A DNA stretch of 64,000 nucleotides, taken from assembly GCA_002504435.1 (NCBI GenBank), contig DAQP01000043.1, forward strand, positions 30,949 through 94,948, given 5' to 3'. Source of the DNA: Euryarchaeota archaeon UBA438. Lineage in GTDB: Archaea > Thermoplasmatota > Poseidoniia > Poseidoniales > Thalassarchaeaceae. The notes under the pieces are model-generated. The model was not told the DNA's origin. It did no database searches and saw only the letters and a list, made by a program, of their open reading frames with translations. Shown piece after piece: positions 27,737-37,301 of this stretch (the first letter of the stretch is position 1; each line of letters starts with the position of its first letter). The position numbers were made by a program, and so were the translations under genes.

Positions 27737-29173
27737 ATGTCTGAATTAAGAAAGTGTCAGGTTCTCATCGTCGGCGCTGGCCCTGGTGGCTATGTTGCTG
27801 GAATCAGATCCGGTCAACTGGGACTGGACACGATAGTTGTTGAGGGGGACAAGGCAGGAGGAACTTGTCTGATCAGAGGATGCATTCCTAGTAAGGCAAT
27901 GATACACGCTGCTGAGCGTTTCGAGTCCCTGAGTCAGCACGCATCGGAAGGAGGGCATATGGGCATCTCGGTTTCTGAAGGGCCGATGCTGGACATGTCA
28001 GCCATGGTTTCATGGAAGGATGAGATTGTTGAGCGGCTGAACAAAGGTGTTGAGTCGTTATTGAAAGGAGCGGGTGTTGAACTATTGAAGGGCTGGGCTA
28101 ATTTCACGTCCCCCAAGAGGTGCTCAGTGGAAACCTCAGAAGGCACCATTGAGATTGAGGCTGAAAATGTCATACTAGCTACTGGATCAAGTCATATTGA
28201 CCTGCCTTTCATGCCTTGTGATGAAGAATTCATTCTATCTTCAACCGGGGCTCTAGACCTCAAGAATCTGCCAAAAAAGGTGGCCATTGTTGGTGGCGGA
28301 TACATCGGCCTAGAGTTGGGTTGCGCACTGGCCAAACTAGGTTCTGAAGTTACTGTCGTGGAGGGGATGGATAGCATACTTGGGATATTTGACAAGGAAT
28401 TGAGGAGGCCCTTGGAAATTTGGCTAAAGAAGCACGGAGTTGTCGTGCACACTAAGTCCCTCGCCAGAGGGGCCGAAGTGAAGGGCAGGGGCGCCTCGAA
28501 AAAGGTCGAGTTGAAGTTCGAAAAGGGAGGGGAGGAACACACCCTGAAGGTCGACAAGGTATTGGTAACGGTTGGAAGGAAACCGAACACGAGTGACTGG
28601 GGTCTGGAAAAGACTGGTGTTAGGATGGATGCGTCGGGGCGATTCATCAGGATAGACAGGAAGTGTAGGACTAATGTTCCCGGAGTTTATGCAATAGGGG
28701 ACGTCTCTGGGGAGCCGATGCTGGCTCACAAGGCTAGCGCACAGGGCGAAATGGTGGCGGAGATCATCTCCGGCCTTGACAGGGAGTTTGACAAAATCTC
28801 AATTCCTGCTATCGTCTTCACCGAGCCAGAGGTGGTTTCTGTTGGGCTCCTCCCAGAGGAGGCTGAAGAGAGGGGGGAGTCCGTAATTATAGGCAAGTTC
28901 CCATTAGCTGCCAATGGTAGAGCCCTAACTCTCGAGGCGGAAAAGACAGGTGGTTTTGTCAGAGTTGTGGCTAGAGAATCTGATCATGTGATATTAGGAA
29001 TTCAGGCAGTAGGCAGTCATGTGGCCGAGCTCCATGGGGAATTCGTTCTGGCCTTGGAGATGGGCGCACTATTGGAGGACATTGCAGAAACTGTCCACGC
29101 TCACCCGACAATGGCAGAGGCTTTCCACGAGAGCGTCTTGAAGACACTTGGACACGCCATACATTCGGCATGA
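27737..29173 (+). CDS. lpdA: Dihydrolipoyl dehydrogenase (E3)
   Basis: The 478-residue flavoprotein reoxidises dihydrolipoyl-E2 with NAD+. It has the FAD motif GAGPGGYVAG (13-22), the redox-active disulfide C44-C49 in GGTCLIRGCIPSKA, the NAD motif VGGGYIGLELG, the second FAD motif GVYAIGDVSG, and the C-terminal HAHPTMAEAFHE with the catalytic His-Glu. It starts 9 bp after the E2 stop and is followed 9 bp later by lipB, so it is in the same operon. Confidence 0.95.
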   Translation: MSELRKCQVLIVGAGPGGYVAGIRSGQLGLDTIVVEGDKAGGTCLIRGCIPSKAMIHAAERFESLSQHASEGGHMGISVSEGPMLDMSAMVSWKDEIVERLNKGVESLLKGAGVELLKGWANFTSPKRCSVETSEGTIEIEAENVILATGSSHIDLPFMPCDEEFILSSTGALDLKNLPKKVAIVGGGYIGLELGCALAKLGSEVTVVEGMDSILGIFDKELRRPLEIWLKKHGVVVHTKSLARGAEVKGRGASKKVELKFEKGGEEHTLKVDKVLVTVGRKPNTSDWGLEKTGVRMDASGRFIRIDRKCRTNVPGVYAIGDVSGEPMLAHKASAQGEMVAEIISGLDREFDKISIPAIVFTEPEVVSVGLLPEEAEERGESVIIGKFPLAANGRALTLEAEKTGGFVRVVARESDHVILGIQAVGSHVAELHGEFVLALEMGALLEDIAETVHAHPTMAEAFHESVLKTLGHAIHSA

Positions 29174-29182
29174 GGTTTGGCA

Positions 29183-29857
29183 ATGAGGGAGATTAGGGTC
29201 CTCAGAGCGGGAATGGTCGAGCATTCCCTTGTTTCAAAGGCCATGAAGGAGCTCCAGAAAGAAAGGATTGAGGATAAAATTCCGGATACACTCATCATTG
29301 TAGAGCACCCCGAGGTTGTAACCATAGGGCCAAAGGCCAGGAGGGATGGGGTCGAAGTTGATGGCTACCCCACAACAGAGACTGATAGAGGAGGTGGGAT
29401 AACCTGGCATGGACCTGGCCAGTTGGTGGTTTACCCCATCATTAAGTGGGAAGTAGGGGAGCAGAGCGTCAGGAAAATCATCGGAATACTGGAGGACTGG
29501 TCCATTGCCGCTATGGGAGAATGTGGTGTTGAGTCCTACAAAGATCCGTCAATGCAAGGGGCCTGGGTAGATGGGTACAAAGTCTGTTCAATTGGTCTGT
29601 CATTTTTGCACTGGGTTAGTCGGCATGGCATGTCGATTAATGTCGATACTCCCGGCTCCAGGGTTGAGAATCTGGAAGGTTGTGGGATGACAAGAGGGAC
29701 TCATACAAGTCTGCACCAGCTTGGATACACGCATGATGAATCTGGAGAGCCCCTGGACATTCTCCGATTCGAAGAGGCGTTGCTTGAAACCTGCGAGGAA
29801 ATTCTGAAAAGGACCCCAATGAGGCCTGAAAATTGGACTCCGGAAGTATTGGCATGA
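29183..29857 (+). CDS. lipB: Octanoyltransferase (lipoate-protein ligase B)
   Basis: The 224-residue protein transfers octanoyl from acyl carrier protein or an equivalent donor to the E2 lysine, the step before LipA. Family motifs present: RGGGITWHGPGQLVVYPI, the Lys-containing DGYKVCSIGLSF...SRHGMSINV (conserved Lys of KVCSIG) and LEGCGM with the Cys that forms the acyl-enzyme intermediate. The ATG at 29183 is preferred over a TTG at 29177. Its stop overlaps the next gene's start (ATGA). With lipA, E1, E2 and E3 in one run, the operon makes and lipoylates its own complex. Confidence 0.94.
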   Translation: MREIRVLRAGMVEHSLVSKAMKELQKERIEDKIPDTLIIVEHPEVVTIGPKARRDGVEVDGYPTTETDRGGGITWHGPGQLVVYPIIKWEVGEQSVRKIIGILEDWSIAAMGECGVESYKDPSMQGAWVDGYKVCSIGLSFLHWVSRHGMSINVDTPGSRVENLEGCGMTRGTHTSLHQLGYTHDESGEPLDILRFEEALLETCEEILKRTPMRPENWTPEVLA

Positions 29858-31047
29858 TTCCTAAGAAGGGGGACTTATCCAGCCACTGGGGCCTCGATGA
29901 AGAAACCGTATTTCTGAACCATGGTTCATTCGGAGCGACACCGATTGCTGTATTGGAGGAACAGAATAGACTCAGAAGACTGATGGAGGACGATCCTGTA
30001 TTATTCGTCGAGAGGGTAAGCCGCGACCTTTGGTGGGAATCCATAATTGCAATCTCCAAATTCATGAATGCCGATCCCGACGGGATGGCATTTGTCACAA
30101 ATGCCACCGCTGGCGTCAATACGATTCTGAGATCCTTGGATCTGGAAAAGGGGGATGAAATAATTGTTCCAAATCATGCATACCAAGCGTGTTGGAACGC
30201 TGTTGATTTCGTTACCTCTAGATCAGGTGCCAAAACAGTGGTTGTTGACATCCCATTCAGGGTGGAAAGCGAAGAAGAGATTGTCAATCTCGTTATGGGT
30301 GCCATAACCGATAGGACTGTTCTAGTGATGATAGATACGGTGACTAGCCCCACGGGACTGAGAATGCCATTCGAAAAATTGGTTAGGGAAATTCAGGGAA
30401 GGGGCGTTGATGTCCTTCTTGATGCGGCTCACGGTCCCGGCATTGTTGAGATAGACATCTCCGACTTGCGACCGGCCTACATCACTGGCAACTGTCACAA
30501 GTGGATTTGTACGCCGAAGGGTTCAGCATTCCTACACATAAGAGAAGACAGGAAGCACCTGATTAAACCGCTAAATATCGGTCACGGTTATTCTAGCGAC
30601 GGTACGGATCAGGAGAAATTCAGATTCGAATTCGATTGGCCGGGAACCCAAGATCCGACTGCTTGGCTTTGTATCCCATTTGCACTGAAATACATGGAGG
30701 GTTTAGTCGATGGGGGGTGGCCAGAGATAATGGAAAGAAACAGGAGGCTTGCCCTGAAAGGCAGGAATATTATCTGCGAGGCCTTAGGGACGACTCCTCC
30801 GACGCCCGAATCTATGATTTCATCACTAGCTGCCGTTGAGTTCCCATGGGAAGGTGAGGTTGTCGCCCCGGGGATGGAGGGGGATCCTATTCACAATTAC
30901 CTGTATGACGATTTCAAGATACAGGTTCCCGTGATGGCGTGGGCGCATCACGGCACCAAATACATCAGAATCTCTGCTCAACTTTACAATCACGAAGATG
31001 AATACATTTACCTTGGAGAAGCATTGAAAGAAATCCTTGGCAGGTAG
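29854..31047 (+). CDS. Class V aminotransferase-fold PLP enzyme (isopenicillin-N-epimerase-like)
   Basis: The roughly 397-residue fold-type I PLP enzyme starts with the family motif VFLNHGSFGATP (Asn-His-Gly-Ser). It has a DAAHGPG stretch for PLP binding and the Schiff-base lysine in TGNCHKWICTPKGSAFLH. This set resembles the isopenicillin N epimerase-like/cysteine desulfurase-like class V group, whose members include epimerases, kynureninases and desulfurases. No desulfurase-type catalytic Cys loop is evident, so an amino-acid epimerase or lyase is as likely. The ATG at 29854 overlaps the lipB stop by four bases, so it is translationally coupled to the lipoate operon. Confidence 0.82.
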   Translation: MIPKKGDLSSHWGLDEETVFLNHGSFGATPIAVLEEQNRLRRLMEDDPVLFVERVSRDLWWESIIAISKFMNADPDGMAFVTNATAGVNTILRSLDLEKGDEIIVPNHAYQACWNAVDFVTSRSGAKTVVVDIPFRVESEEEIVNLVMGAITDRTVLVMIDTVTSPTGLRMPFEKLVREIQGRGVDVLLDAAHGPGIVEIDISDLRPAYITGNCHKWICTPKGSAFLHIREDRKHLIKPLNIGHGYSSDGTDQEKFRFEFDWPGTQDPTAWLCIPFALKYMEGLVDGGWPEIMERNRRLALKGRNIICEALGTTPPTPESMISSLAAVEFPWEGEVVAPGMEGDPIHNYLYDDFKIQVPVMAWAHHGTKYIRISAQLYNHEDEYIYLGEALKEILGR

Positions 31048-31084
31048 GAAACCATTCAAGTCCATTGGACGTGGCCCATCATAC

Positions 31085-31663
31085 ATGCCGGAGGCGGTAG
31101 TGGCGATAACTGGGGCCTCTGGAGCCAGGTATGGAGTGAGGCTAGTAGAGCAACTGAGCAACTGTGGATGGAATGTAGATCTAATTGTTACAGGGGCTGG
31201 CGCCATTAATCTCGATCTGGAATGTGGGATGAAACCAGAAGAGCTATCGGAAATCAACGGAGTTACGCTGCACAGTAATGCTAACCTTGCTGCTAAACCG
31301 GCTTCTGGATCAGCGAAGTATGATGCATACATCCTCTGTCCTGCCAGTGGAACCACAATAGGGAAGGTAGCCTCAGGAATCTCAGATAACTTGGCCACCA
31401 GGAGCGCCCTTGTGGCAATTAAGGAGAGGAGAAAACTGATTCTAGTCCCCAGAGAGACCCCGATGTCAACACCTCATCTCGAGGCTATGGCAAGGATGTC
31501 ATCATGGGGCGTTGTGATACTTCCGGCAAACCCCGGGTTCTATCACGCTCCAACGACAATCGAGGAATTGGTGGACTTTGTTGTTGCTAGGATACTCGAC
31601 CAGCTAGATGTGGAACACGAGTTGGGAAATAGATGGACTGGCGAAGAAGTTTCACAGGATTAA
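31085..31663 (+). CDS. ubiX: Flavin prenyltransferase (UbiX/Pad1 family)
   Basis: The 192-residue protein attaches a dimethylallyl group to FMN to make prenylated FMN, the cofactor of UbiD-type decarboxylases. It shows the FMN-binding AITGASGARYGVRLVEQL, the VPRETPMSTPHLEAM motif and the C-terminal PANPGFYHAPTTIEELVDFVVARILDQL, all diagnostic of UbiX. The start at 31085 lies directly before the first strand; a farther start at 31037 would overlap the upstream gene. No ubiD is seen in the window, so the client decarboxylase must be elsewhere. Confidence 0.93.
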   Translation: MPEAVVAITGASGARYGVRLVEQLSNCGWNVDLIVTGAGAINLDLECGMKPEELSEINGVTLHSNANLAAKPASGSAKYDAYILCPASGTTIGKVASGISDNLATRSALVAIKERRKLILVPRETPMSTPHLEAMARMSSWGVVILPANPGFYHAPTTIEELVDFVVARILDQLDVEHELGNRWTGEEVSQD

Positions 31664-31689
31664 ACGTCACCTAGGGAATCGTTTTCCAA

Positions 31690-33492
31690 ATGGGTTCAAT
31701 AGTCAAGAGTGGTCGTAATTTCCCGATGGGAGATGATTCTGATTGGTCGGAGCTTACCGTTTCAGAACTCAAAGAAGCTCTGAAATCGAGGGGTTTGCCA
31801 ATTTCTGGTAACAAATCAGAACTCGTGGAGAGGATGCTAGAAAGCGAGGTCATTGATGCGGAAATAGTCGTCGAGGCTGAATCTACGGAAAATGAGGGGA
31901 TATTGAGGAAGATTCTCTATTACAACTCGCCTGAAAATGTGCGAAAAGGAATAGGGAGAATTCGCGAGATGCCTGTGCAGGTACTCGCAGTAGCAGCGGT
32001 GTTGATGGTTGGCGGTGCCGGGGGAGCTCTCCTCTACGGTGACGATATTATTGAGTGGATCCAGGGGGAGCCAGAATACAGGCTTATTGAGTTCGATCAG
32101 AGCCAAGTCAGGGAATATGCACAATCTCTTGTTGATCTTGGCCATCCCGAATGGGAGGGGAGAATGTCAGGCACTGTAGAAGAGCTGAATGCTGCTGAAT
32201 CAATAAAAAACAACTTTACTTCGGCTGGGATACCTACAACAATGGATGAATTCGAAGTTCCAATGTTTGTTATTGGTGAGGAGCCGGAATTGTCTATTTG
32301 CGTGCCAGGGGATATTGGAGGGCTAATAGGCGGACCCACCCCCTGTTCGGGAGCGGATGTGAATAGGGAAGTTACATATTTCACTCATAGAGAAGAATTC
32401 GTCATCCAAGGATACAGCGGCTCGGCATCGGTTAGTCATGTCGAGAACATGGAAATCATCGACTTGGGGAATGGTAGTTCTGAGGCTGATTGGGGTTCCG
32501 CAGCAAGCAAAATAGCAATGGTGTGGCTAGAAGAAGGGACAGATGGGAATACTGCATTACTTCAGCGAGCCATAGAAAATGACGTATACAGTATGATTAC
32601 AGTAAACGCTAAACAGAACTGTGATGATTTGGTCATGGGCGATTGCGTACCATACTTCAAATCGGTAGACAAAAGCCAATTCGATTTCATTCCAGACAGT
32701 TTCGGGTTCATCATGACCTCAAAGAGTGTCGGAGAAACAATTGTTGACATGGTGATAAATGGGGACGGGAGGTTGGGTATGATGACAGATGTCGATAATC
32801 AGGGGGTAGCGACCATACGTGTCCCTTGTGGCGTCATCCAAGGCAAGACCGAATCGGCCATAGTTATGGGTGCGCACCATGACACAGTCTACAATGGACC
32901 TGGTGCTGTGGACGATACCTCAGGAGTCGCCACACTGCAAGAGATTGCTCGACAGTTTGGGATACTTGAGTCTCAACTTGGAGAGCCAGAGCATACGCTA
33001 TATTTCTGCACGTGGGGAGGGGAGGAGGAAGGCCTCTGGGGATCCAAAGAGTGGGTGGACAAGTACAGAACTATGCTTGGAGAGAATCTAAGGCTGTATG
33101 TGAACCTAGACATGAATCACGTCGATCTTGAGAGGAACACCGGTTTGACCATGTTCGGGAACAGTAAGTCTGATGTCGAGTCATTGAGAGGGATTTCCAA
33201 GGCATTCTCTGAGTCGTTTCCTGAGCTTTCATCAAAATATGTCATCAACATCAGGGACATTGATTCGAGCGGGATGCCATATAATTCGGATCATGCGCCA
33301 TTCGTTTACGAGATTGATAACGAGCCCGACGATGGCATGGAATACGGGAATGCAGTTGTGTGCTATGGTTCCGGTTCTACTGAATATCACACATATCTAG
33401 ATAGGATGGACAGGTTCAATGAGGAGAGTTTGGTTGTTTCGGGGGTAATTTTTGGATCGTTAGTGAGATACCTCTCATATGGCGAGGCCTAG
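31690..33492 (+). CDS. Membrane-anchored M28-family metallopeptidase with N-terminal SAP domain
   Basis: The 600-residue protein has three parts. Residues 20-54 are a SAP-type helix-extended-helix motif (LTVSELKEALKSRGLPISGN...VERML). Residues 96-116 are a membrane helix (VLAVAAVLMVGGAGGALL). The rest is an M28 aminopeptidase-like domain with the two-metal ligand set: GAHHDT, AVDDTSG, GGEEEG, NLDM and SDHAPF. The peptidase domain should be outside the cell, with the SAP domain in the cytosol if the helix is inserted N-in. It may trim peptides for uptake by the amino-acid importers. SAP domains usually bind nucleic acid, so this pairing is unusual. An internal ATG at 31726 is an alternative start. 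Confidence 0.85.
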   Translation: MGSIVKSGRNFPMGDDSDWSELTVSELKEALKSRGLPISGNKSELVERMLESEVIDAEIVVEAESTENEGILRKILYYNSPENVRKGIGRIREMPVQVLAVAAVLMVGGAGGALLYGDDIIEWIQGEPEYRLIEFDQSQVREYAQSLVDLGHPEWEGRMSGTVEELNAAESIKNNFTSAGIPTTMDEFEVPMFVIGEEPELSICVPGDIGGLIGGPTPCSGADVNREVTYFTHREEFVIQGYSGSASVSHVENMEIIDLGNGSSEADWGSAASKIAMVWLEEGTDGNTALLQRAIENDVYSMITVNAKQNCDDLVMGDCVPYFKSVDKSQFDFIPDSFGFIMTSKSVGETIVDMVINGDGRLGMMTDVDNQGVATIRVPCGVIQGKTESAIVMGAHHDTVYNGPGAVDDTSGVATLQEIARQFGILESQLGEPEHTLYFCTWGGEEEGLWGSKEWVDKYRTMLGENLRLYVNLDMNHVDLERNTGLTMFGNSKSDVESLRGISKAFSESFPELSSKYVINIRDIDSSGMPYNSDHAPFVYEIDNEPDDGMEYGNAVVCYGSGSTEYHTYLDRMDRFNEESLVVSGVIFGSLVRYLSYGEA

Positions 33493-33495
33493 TAC

Positions 33496-35238
33496 TCACA
33501 TTCTCTCCGGACAATCTATCCCCAGTAGGCCCAACCCCAGAGACAACGCCCTAGCGGTTAAATCGCACATCGCTAGCCTACTTGATTTGACTTCTTCGTC
33601 TTCATCCAATACAAGGCATACCTCATAGAAAGAAGCGAATGAGGATGCAATTGAGTGCAGGTGCGTACAAAGCCTGTGAGGATAAAGTCCGGCTGCTGAA
33701 TAATCAACTGCCTCTGAGAAAAGTACCAAGGTTTTCGCCAAATCCACCTCCTCTGGAGTTCCTAAGTTAATCTGGGATTCTTGGACTGATTCCCTTCCAA
33801 TTCCCGAACGTGAGAATATGCTGCAGATTCTTGCGTGGGCATACTGGAGATAAGGTGCAGTATTTCCCTCAAATGAAAGCATCCTGTCCCAATCAAAAAC
33901 ATAGTCCTTGGTTCTGTCTGAAGACAGATCGGAATATTTCACAGCGCCAATACCAATCATCCTAGCTGCACTCTCCCTCTCATCCCCACTGAGTCCGGGA
34001 TTCTTCTCGGAAATTGATGACTCTGCCCTCGATACTGCCTCTCTGAGAAGATCCACCAGCTTCACAGTCTGGCCCTTCCTACTCTTCAGCATCTGGCCAC
34101 TAGAATCCAGCACTGAACCAAAGTTAACATGCACGGCACGGTGAGACTGGTCCATGAATCCGGCCTTTGTAGCGACCTCGAAAACCATCTCGAAATGTTG
34201 TTTCTGAGGGGTCCCGACGACATATAGAAGTTCGTCGCAACCAATCCTCTCGACTCTGTCGATAATGCATGCGAGATCTGATGTTGAGTAATTGAATCCC
34301 CCATCTGCCTTCCTGATCATCACAGGGAATGGTTCACCATCACGGTTGAGCCACTTCCCGCCGAGAAAGACCACGTCTGCCCCTTCGCTATTCTGGAGCA
34401 TTCCAGTTTCCGACAATCTGTCAACGACGTTTGGCAGTAAATGCCTATATGCGGACTCCCCCATGAGATCGTCATCAGTTAGAAGGACCCCTAACATCGA
34501 GTAAACATCATTGAAGTAATTTGTCGATACATCCACGAGAATTCGCCAAAGCCTGAGAGTCTCTTCCTCCTCACTTTGTAACATGACCACCCTGGACCTT
34601 GCCCTCTCTGCAAATTCAGGATCTTCATCGAACTTCGTCCTTGCCTCCTTATAGAACAAATCGAAATCGGAAATCCCTTTTTCACCGGCGACATTGCCTT
34701 CTCCGATGTCAAGAAGGTGCTCAATTAACATCCCAAAGGGAGTCCCCCAGTCACCAACGTGATTTTCCCTGTGGACAGTGTGCCCCTTGAATTCCAACAT
34801 CCTCACGATTGCATCCCCAATTACTGTTGACCTGAGGTGGCCAACATGCATTTCCTTGGCAACATTTGGAGCTGAATAGTCAACGGCGATTACCCTGGGC
34901 TCGTCTAGCGATACGCCCATCCTTGGATCTGCCGTCAAAACCTCGACCCTTGCTGATAGCCATGACTCAGCAGCTGAGAGATTCACGAATCCATTCAGAG
35001 AAGATACCTCGGCAATTCCAATGAGGCTGTCAGAAATTGCAGAAGAAATCTCACCAGCTATATCAGAGGGGCTCTTCTTCAATACGGGAGATAGCGAATG
35101 GCAGGGCATGGCGACGTCTGCCAAAGAACCGCCGACTGTTGATGGGCCCACTAGCCCCTCCCAAGTTCCCTCCTCCAGACCAAGTGAAAGGAGAGGGGCG
35201 GCCATGAGGGGGAGTGCCTCTCTGATTAGTTGCCTCAT
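33496..35238 (-). CDS. argS: Arginyl-tRNA synthetase
   Basis: The 580-residue class I synthetase has the HIGH-type motif HVGHLRST (131-138) preceded by SAPNVAKEM, a KSRKG motif (MLKSRKGQTVKL) equivalent to KMSKS, and the C-terminal DALR-type anticodon-binding domain (YLQYAHARICSIFSR). The length is normal. Its ATG lies 9 bp after the aRF1 stop, with a GAGGTGATT Shine-Dalgarno-like stretch in and around the gap, so the two translation genes form an operon. It is convergent with the SAP-peptidase gene, only 3 bp apart. Confidence 0.95.
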   Translation of the reverse strand: MRQLIREALPLMAAPLLSLGLEEGTWEGLVGPSTVGGSLADVAMPCHSLSPVLKKSPSDIAGEISSAISDSLIGIAEVSSLNGFVNLSAAESWLSARVEVLTADPRMGVSLDEPRVIAVDYSAPNVAKEMHVGHLRSTVIGDAIVRMLEFKGHTVHRENHVGDWGTPFGMLIEHLLDIGEGNVAGEKGISDFDLFYKEARTKFDEDPEFAERARSRVVMLQSEEEETLRLWRILVDVSTNYFNDVYSMLGVLLTDDDLMGESAYRHLLPNVVDRLSETGMLQNSEGADVVFLGGKWLNRDGEPFPVMIRKADGGFNYSTSDLACIIDRVERIGCDELLYVVGTPQKQHFEMVFEVATKAGFMDQSHRAVHVNFGSVLDSSGQMLKSRKGQTVKLVDLLREAVSRAESSISEKNPGLSGDERESAARMIGIGAVKYSDLSSDRTKDYVFDWDRMLSFEGNTAPYLQYAHARICSIFSRSGIGRESVQESQINLGTPEEVDLAKTLVLFSEAVDYSAAGLYPHRLCTHLHSIASSFASFYEVCLVLDEDEEVKSSRLAMCDLTARALSLGLGLLGIDCPERM

Positions 35239-35247
35239 TCAATCACC

Positions 35248-36495
35248 TCAGGATATTGGGTACCTTAGCAGCGCCGCTATTCCTCCGAAGGCATCGTACA
35301 GTGTAGCTCCCTCCTCCGTATCCATAGAAACAAGTGTAACTGATGCTGATGTATGCCCCGCTAGAAGGGTTAGTTCGTCGATCAAATCCATTGATCTTTC
35401 TTGATCCTCTCTGACGTCCTCGGCGGAACAAGAGTTGCAATCTGGAACTTCGGAGCGGCTCTTTTGCGTCTGTTCCCACTCATTCCCACAATTCTTGCAA
35501 AACCAAAATACCCTCCTCTTGGTGATATTCTCGGACAGGAGTAGCCTATCGACAGCTCCTTGATCCAAGGCGGTTCTAATCATCACCTCGCCATATGTCG
35601 CCTTTGGATGGGCCTGCATTACTTCTCTTAGGAAGGAGTCGACCAGTTTCCTCTCGGCATCCAATTCAATCTGGTCCATCAATCCCCCAGCACGCTGAAT
35701 AAGCTCCCTTAGGCCACTCTCGTTGGAGTACCCTACATCGAAGAATGGCTCCCTGATGAGCTTCTTTATTTCATGATGAAAATAGTCATTCTTGACAACA
35801 TAATCCTTTGTTGCGCCCGGGCCTCCGATGATTATTCCCTTGAGATCCTCGATCATTGGTAGCCAGTAAGCACAGGCCCTCTCGGCAGACTTCTTGAAGA
35901 ATTTATCAGCTGCTTCCTCTATTAGCCTCTCGAATCTCTGAGCGGACTGACCCCCCCTCCCGTGTTTAGAGGGGACTAGGGAAGTCACGTGCTCCTGGCA
36001 ATGTAATCGCTTCCCACTGGCAAGCCCATATGCTGACTCTGAACGATCTATTACAAACAAACCGTAAGCGGTCCTATCGATCAGCATTTCTTCGAGCTGG
36101 CTTAACTCGAATGTGGAACCGCACCTGTATCTGTAAGAGCCGAAGGGTTCTGGTGGATCATCAATTACCACATTTACGAGCCTTGTCTTGTTGTTGCCGA
36201 CTATTACGTACCCAACGAACAATGCCAATCCCCTTTCTCCGGGAGTTTTGTACCTGTTCAGTGAGGCCATTGCAGATTCAATAGCGTCGGAAACGTGCTT
36301 CCTGGTCGACTTGGATTTGATATTGGCGGCCTGTCCGGCCTCGTTTCCTAATTGATGGCGGACGTCGCTAATCATTTTATCAGGGGGAATGACCAATGAA
36401 ACTAGTTCGGTGCCCATGCCCCTCATCGAGGACAAGTCTTCTACCGCCTTCTTCAGTCTGAGTCTGCGTTGCTGAAGCTCAAGCTCGTCAGACAT
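35248..36495 (-). CDS. prf1: Archaeal peptide chain release factor 1 (aRF1)
   Basis: The 415-residue factor recognises all three stop codons and releases the nascent chain. The stop-codon-reading NIKS motif is at 58-61 and the peptidyl-hydrolysis GGQ at 181-183 (KHGRGGQSAQRFERL). A C-terminal CKNCGNEW...CNSC zinc-ribbon-like mini-domain is present, as in many aRF1/eRF1 proteins. It starts at the ATG at 36495 and is cotranscribed with argS. It is strong evidence that the window is archaeal. Confidence 0.96.
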   Translation of the reverse strand: MSDELELQQRRLRLKKAVEDLSSMRGMGTELVSLVIPPDKMISDVRHQLGNEAGQAANIKSKSTRKHVSDAIESAMASLNRYKTPGERGLALFVGYVIVGNNKTRLVNVVIDDPPEPFGSYRYRCGSTFELSQLEEMLIDRTAYGLFVIDRSESAYGLASGKRLHCQEHVTSLVPSKHGRGGQSAQRFERLIEEAADKFFKKSAERACAYWLPMIEDLKGIIIGGPGATKDYVVKNDYFHHEIKKLIREPFFDVGYSNESGLRELIQRAGGLMDQIELDAERKLVDSFLREVMQAHPKATYGEVMIRTALDQGAVDRLLLSENITKRRVFWFCKNCGNEWEQTQKSRSEVPDCNSCSAEDVREDQERSMDLIDELTLLAGHTSASVTLVSMDTEEGATLYDAFGGIAALLRYPIS

Positions 36496-36592
36496 ACCTT
36501 CCCTCCTGCGGAAGGCCGGAGGGGCAGCATTTCAACCCTTAGACGGTGGTTGGGCATAGGCATTGAAAGGGGGCGTCCCGGCCCATTAGTCG

Positions 36593-37297
36593 ATGGCGAC
36601 GGTTATCGCAGCTATCGGAGGCAGCCTCCTTAGGCCCGAAATAGAGGAGCGTCACGCTTGGCTTGAAGGGCTAGTATCTGTGATTAGAGACAGGGTTTCA
36701 ATGGATGACAGGATCGGTATTGTGGTCGGTGGTGGAGCTCCTGCCAGAGAGGGTATTGAATTAGCTAGGCCACTAATAGACAATGAAGGTCATCTGGATA
36801 AGATTGGAATTGCCGCCACTAGGCTGAATGCCACCATTGTAAGAGAGGCCCTTTCAGATGCCGGTGTTTCGGTCTCTGGGACCATTCCTTCCAGGGTCGA
36901 TGAAGCTGTATTGCTTCTTGAAGAGAGGCCGGTAGTTGTAATGGGGGGGACGACCCCTGGTCACACTACTGACGCAGTAGCGATTCGTTTTGCCGTTGCT
37001 TCTGGTGCCGACAGGTGCATAATAGCAACAAATGTTCCCAAGGTCTACGACGATGATCCCAGAACCAATCCTGATGCTGAGCCCCATGACCTGCTCACGC
37101 TCGGGCAGCTGCAGGAAATTGTCGGTCCCGCCGAGCACTCTAGGGCGGGGGCCTCCCAGATTGTCGATCCGGTGGGAGTCTCCGAAGCTAGAGAGGCAGG
37201 TATGACTCTGAACATTCTTGATGGGAGAAATGTGGGGCTGATTCGTGCTGCAATTATAGGCGACAATTTTGAAGGAACGTTGGTTGAAGGGGCGTGA
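36593..37297 (+). CDS. pyrH: Archaeal UMP kinase
   Basis: The 234-residue member of the amino-acid kinase fold phosphorylates UMP to UDP. It has the N-terminal AIGGSLLRP, the phosphate-binding VVGGGAPAREGIELAR, VVVMGGTTPGHTTDAVA and the ATP-site segment ATNVPKVYDDDPRTNPDA. These match the archaeal UMPK subgroup rather than the longer bacterial PyrH. It is divergent from prf1 across 97 bp, and its 3' end is followed closely by a small Zn-ribbon membrane protein. Confidence 0.93.
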   Translation: MATVIAAIGGSLLRPEIEERHAWLEGLVSVIRDRVSMDDRIGIVVGGGAPAREGIELARPLIDNEGHLDKIGIAATRLNATIVREALSDAGVSVSGTIPSRVDEAVLLLEERPVVVMGGTTPGHTTDAVAIRFAVASGADRCIIATNVPKVYDDDPRTNPDAEPHDLLTLGQLQEIVGPAEHSRAGASQIVDPVGVSEAREAGMTLNILDGRNVGLIRAAIIGDNFEGTLVEGA

Positions 37298-37301
37298 ATC
37301 C

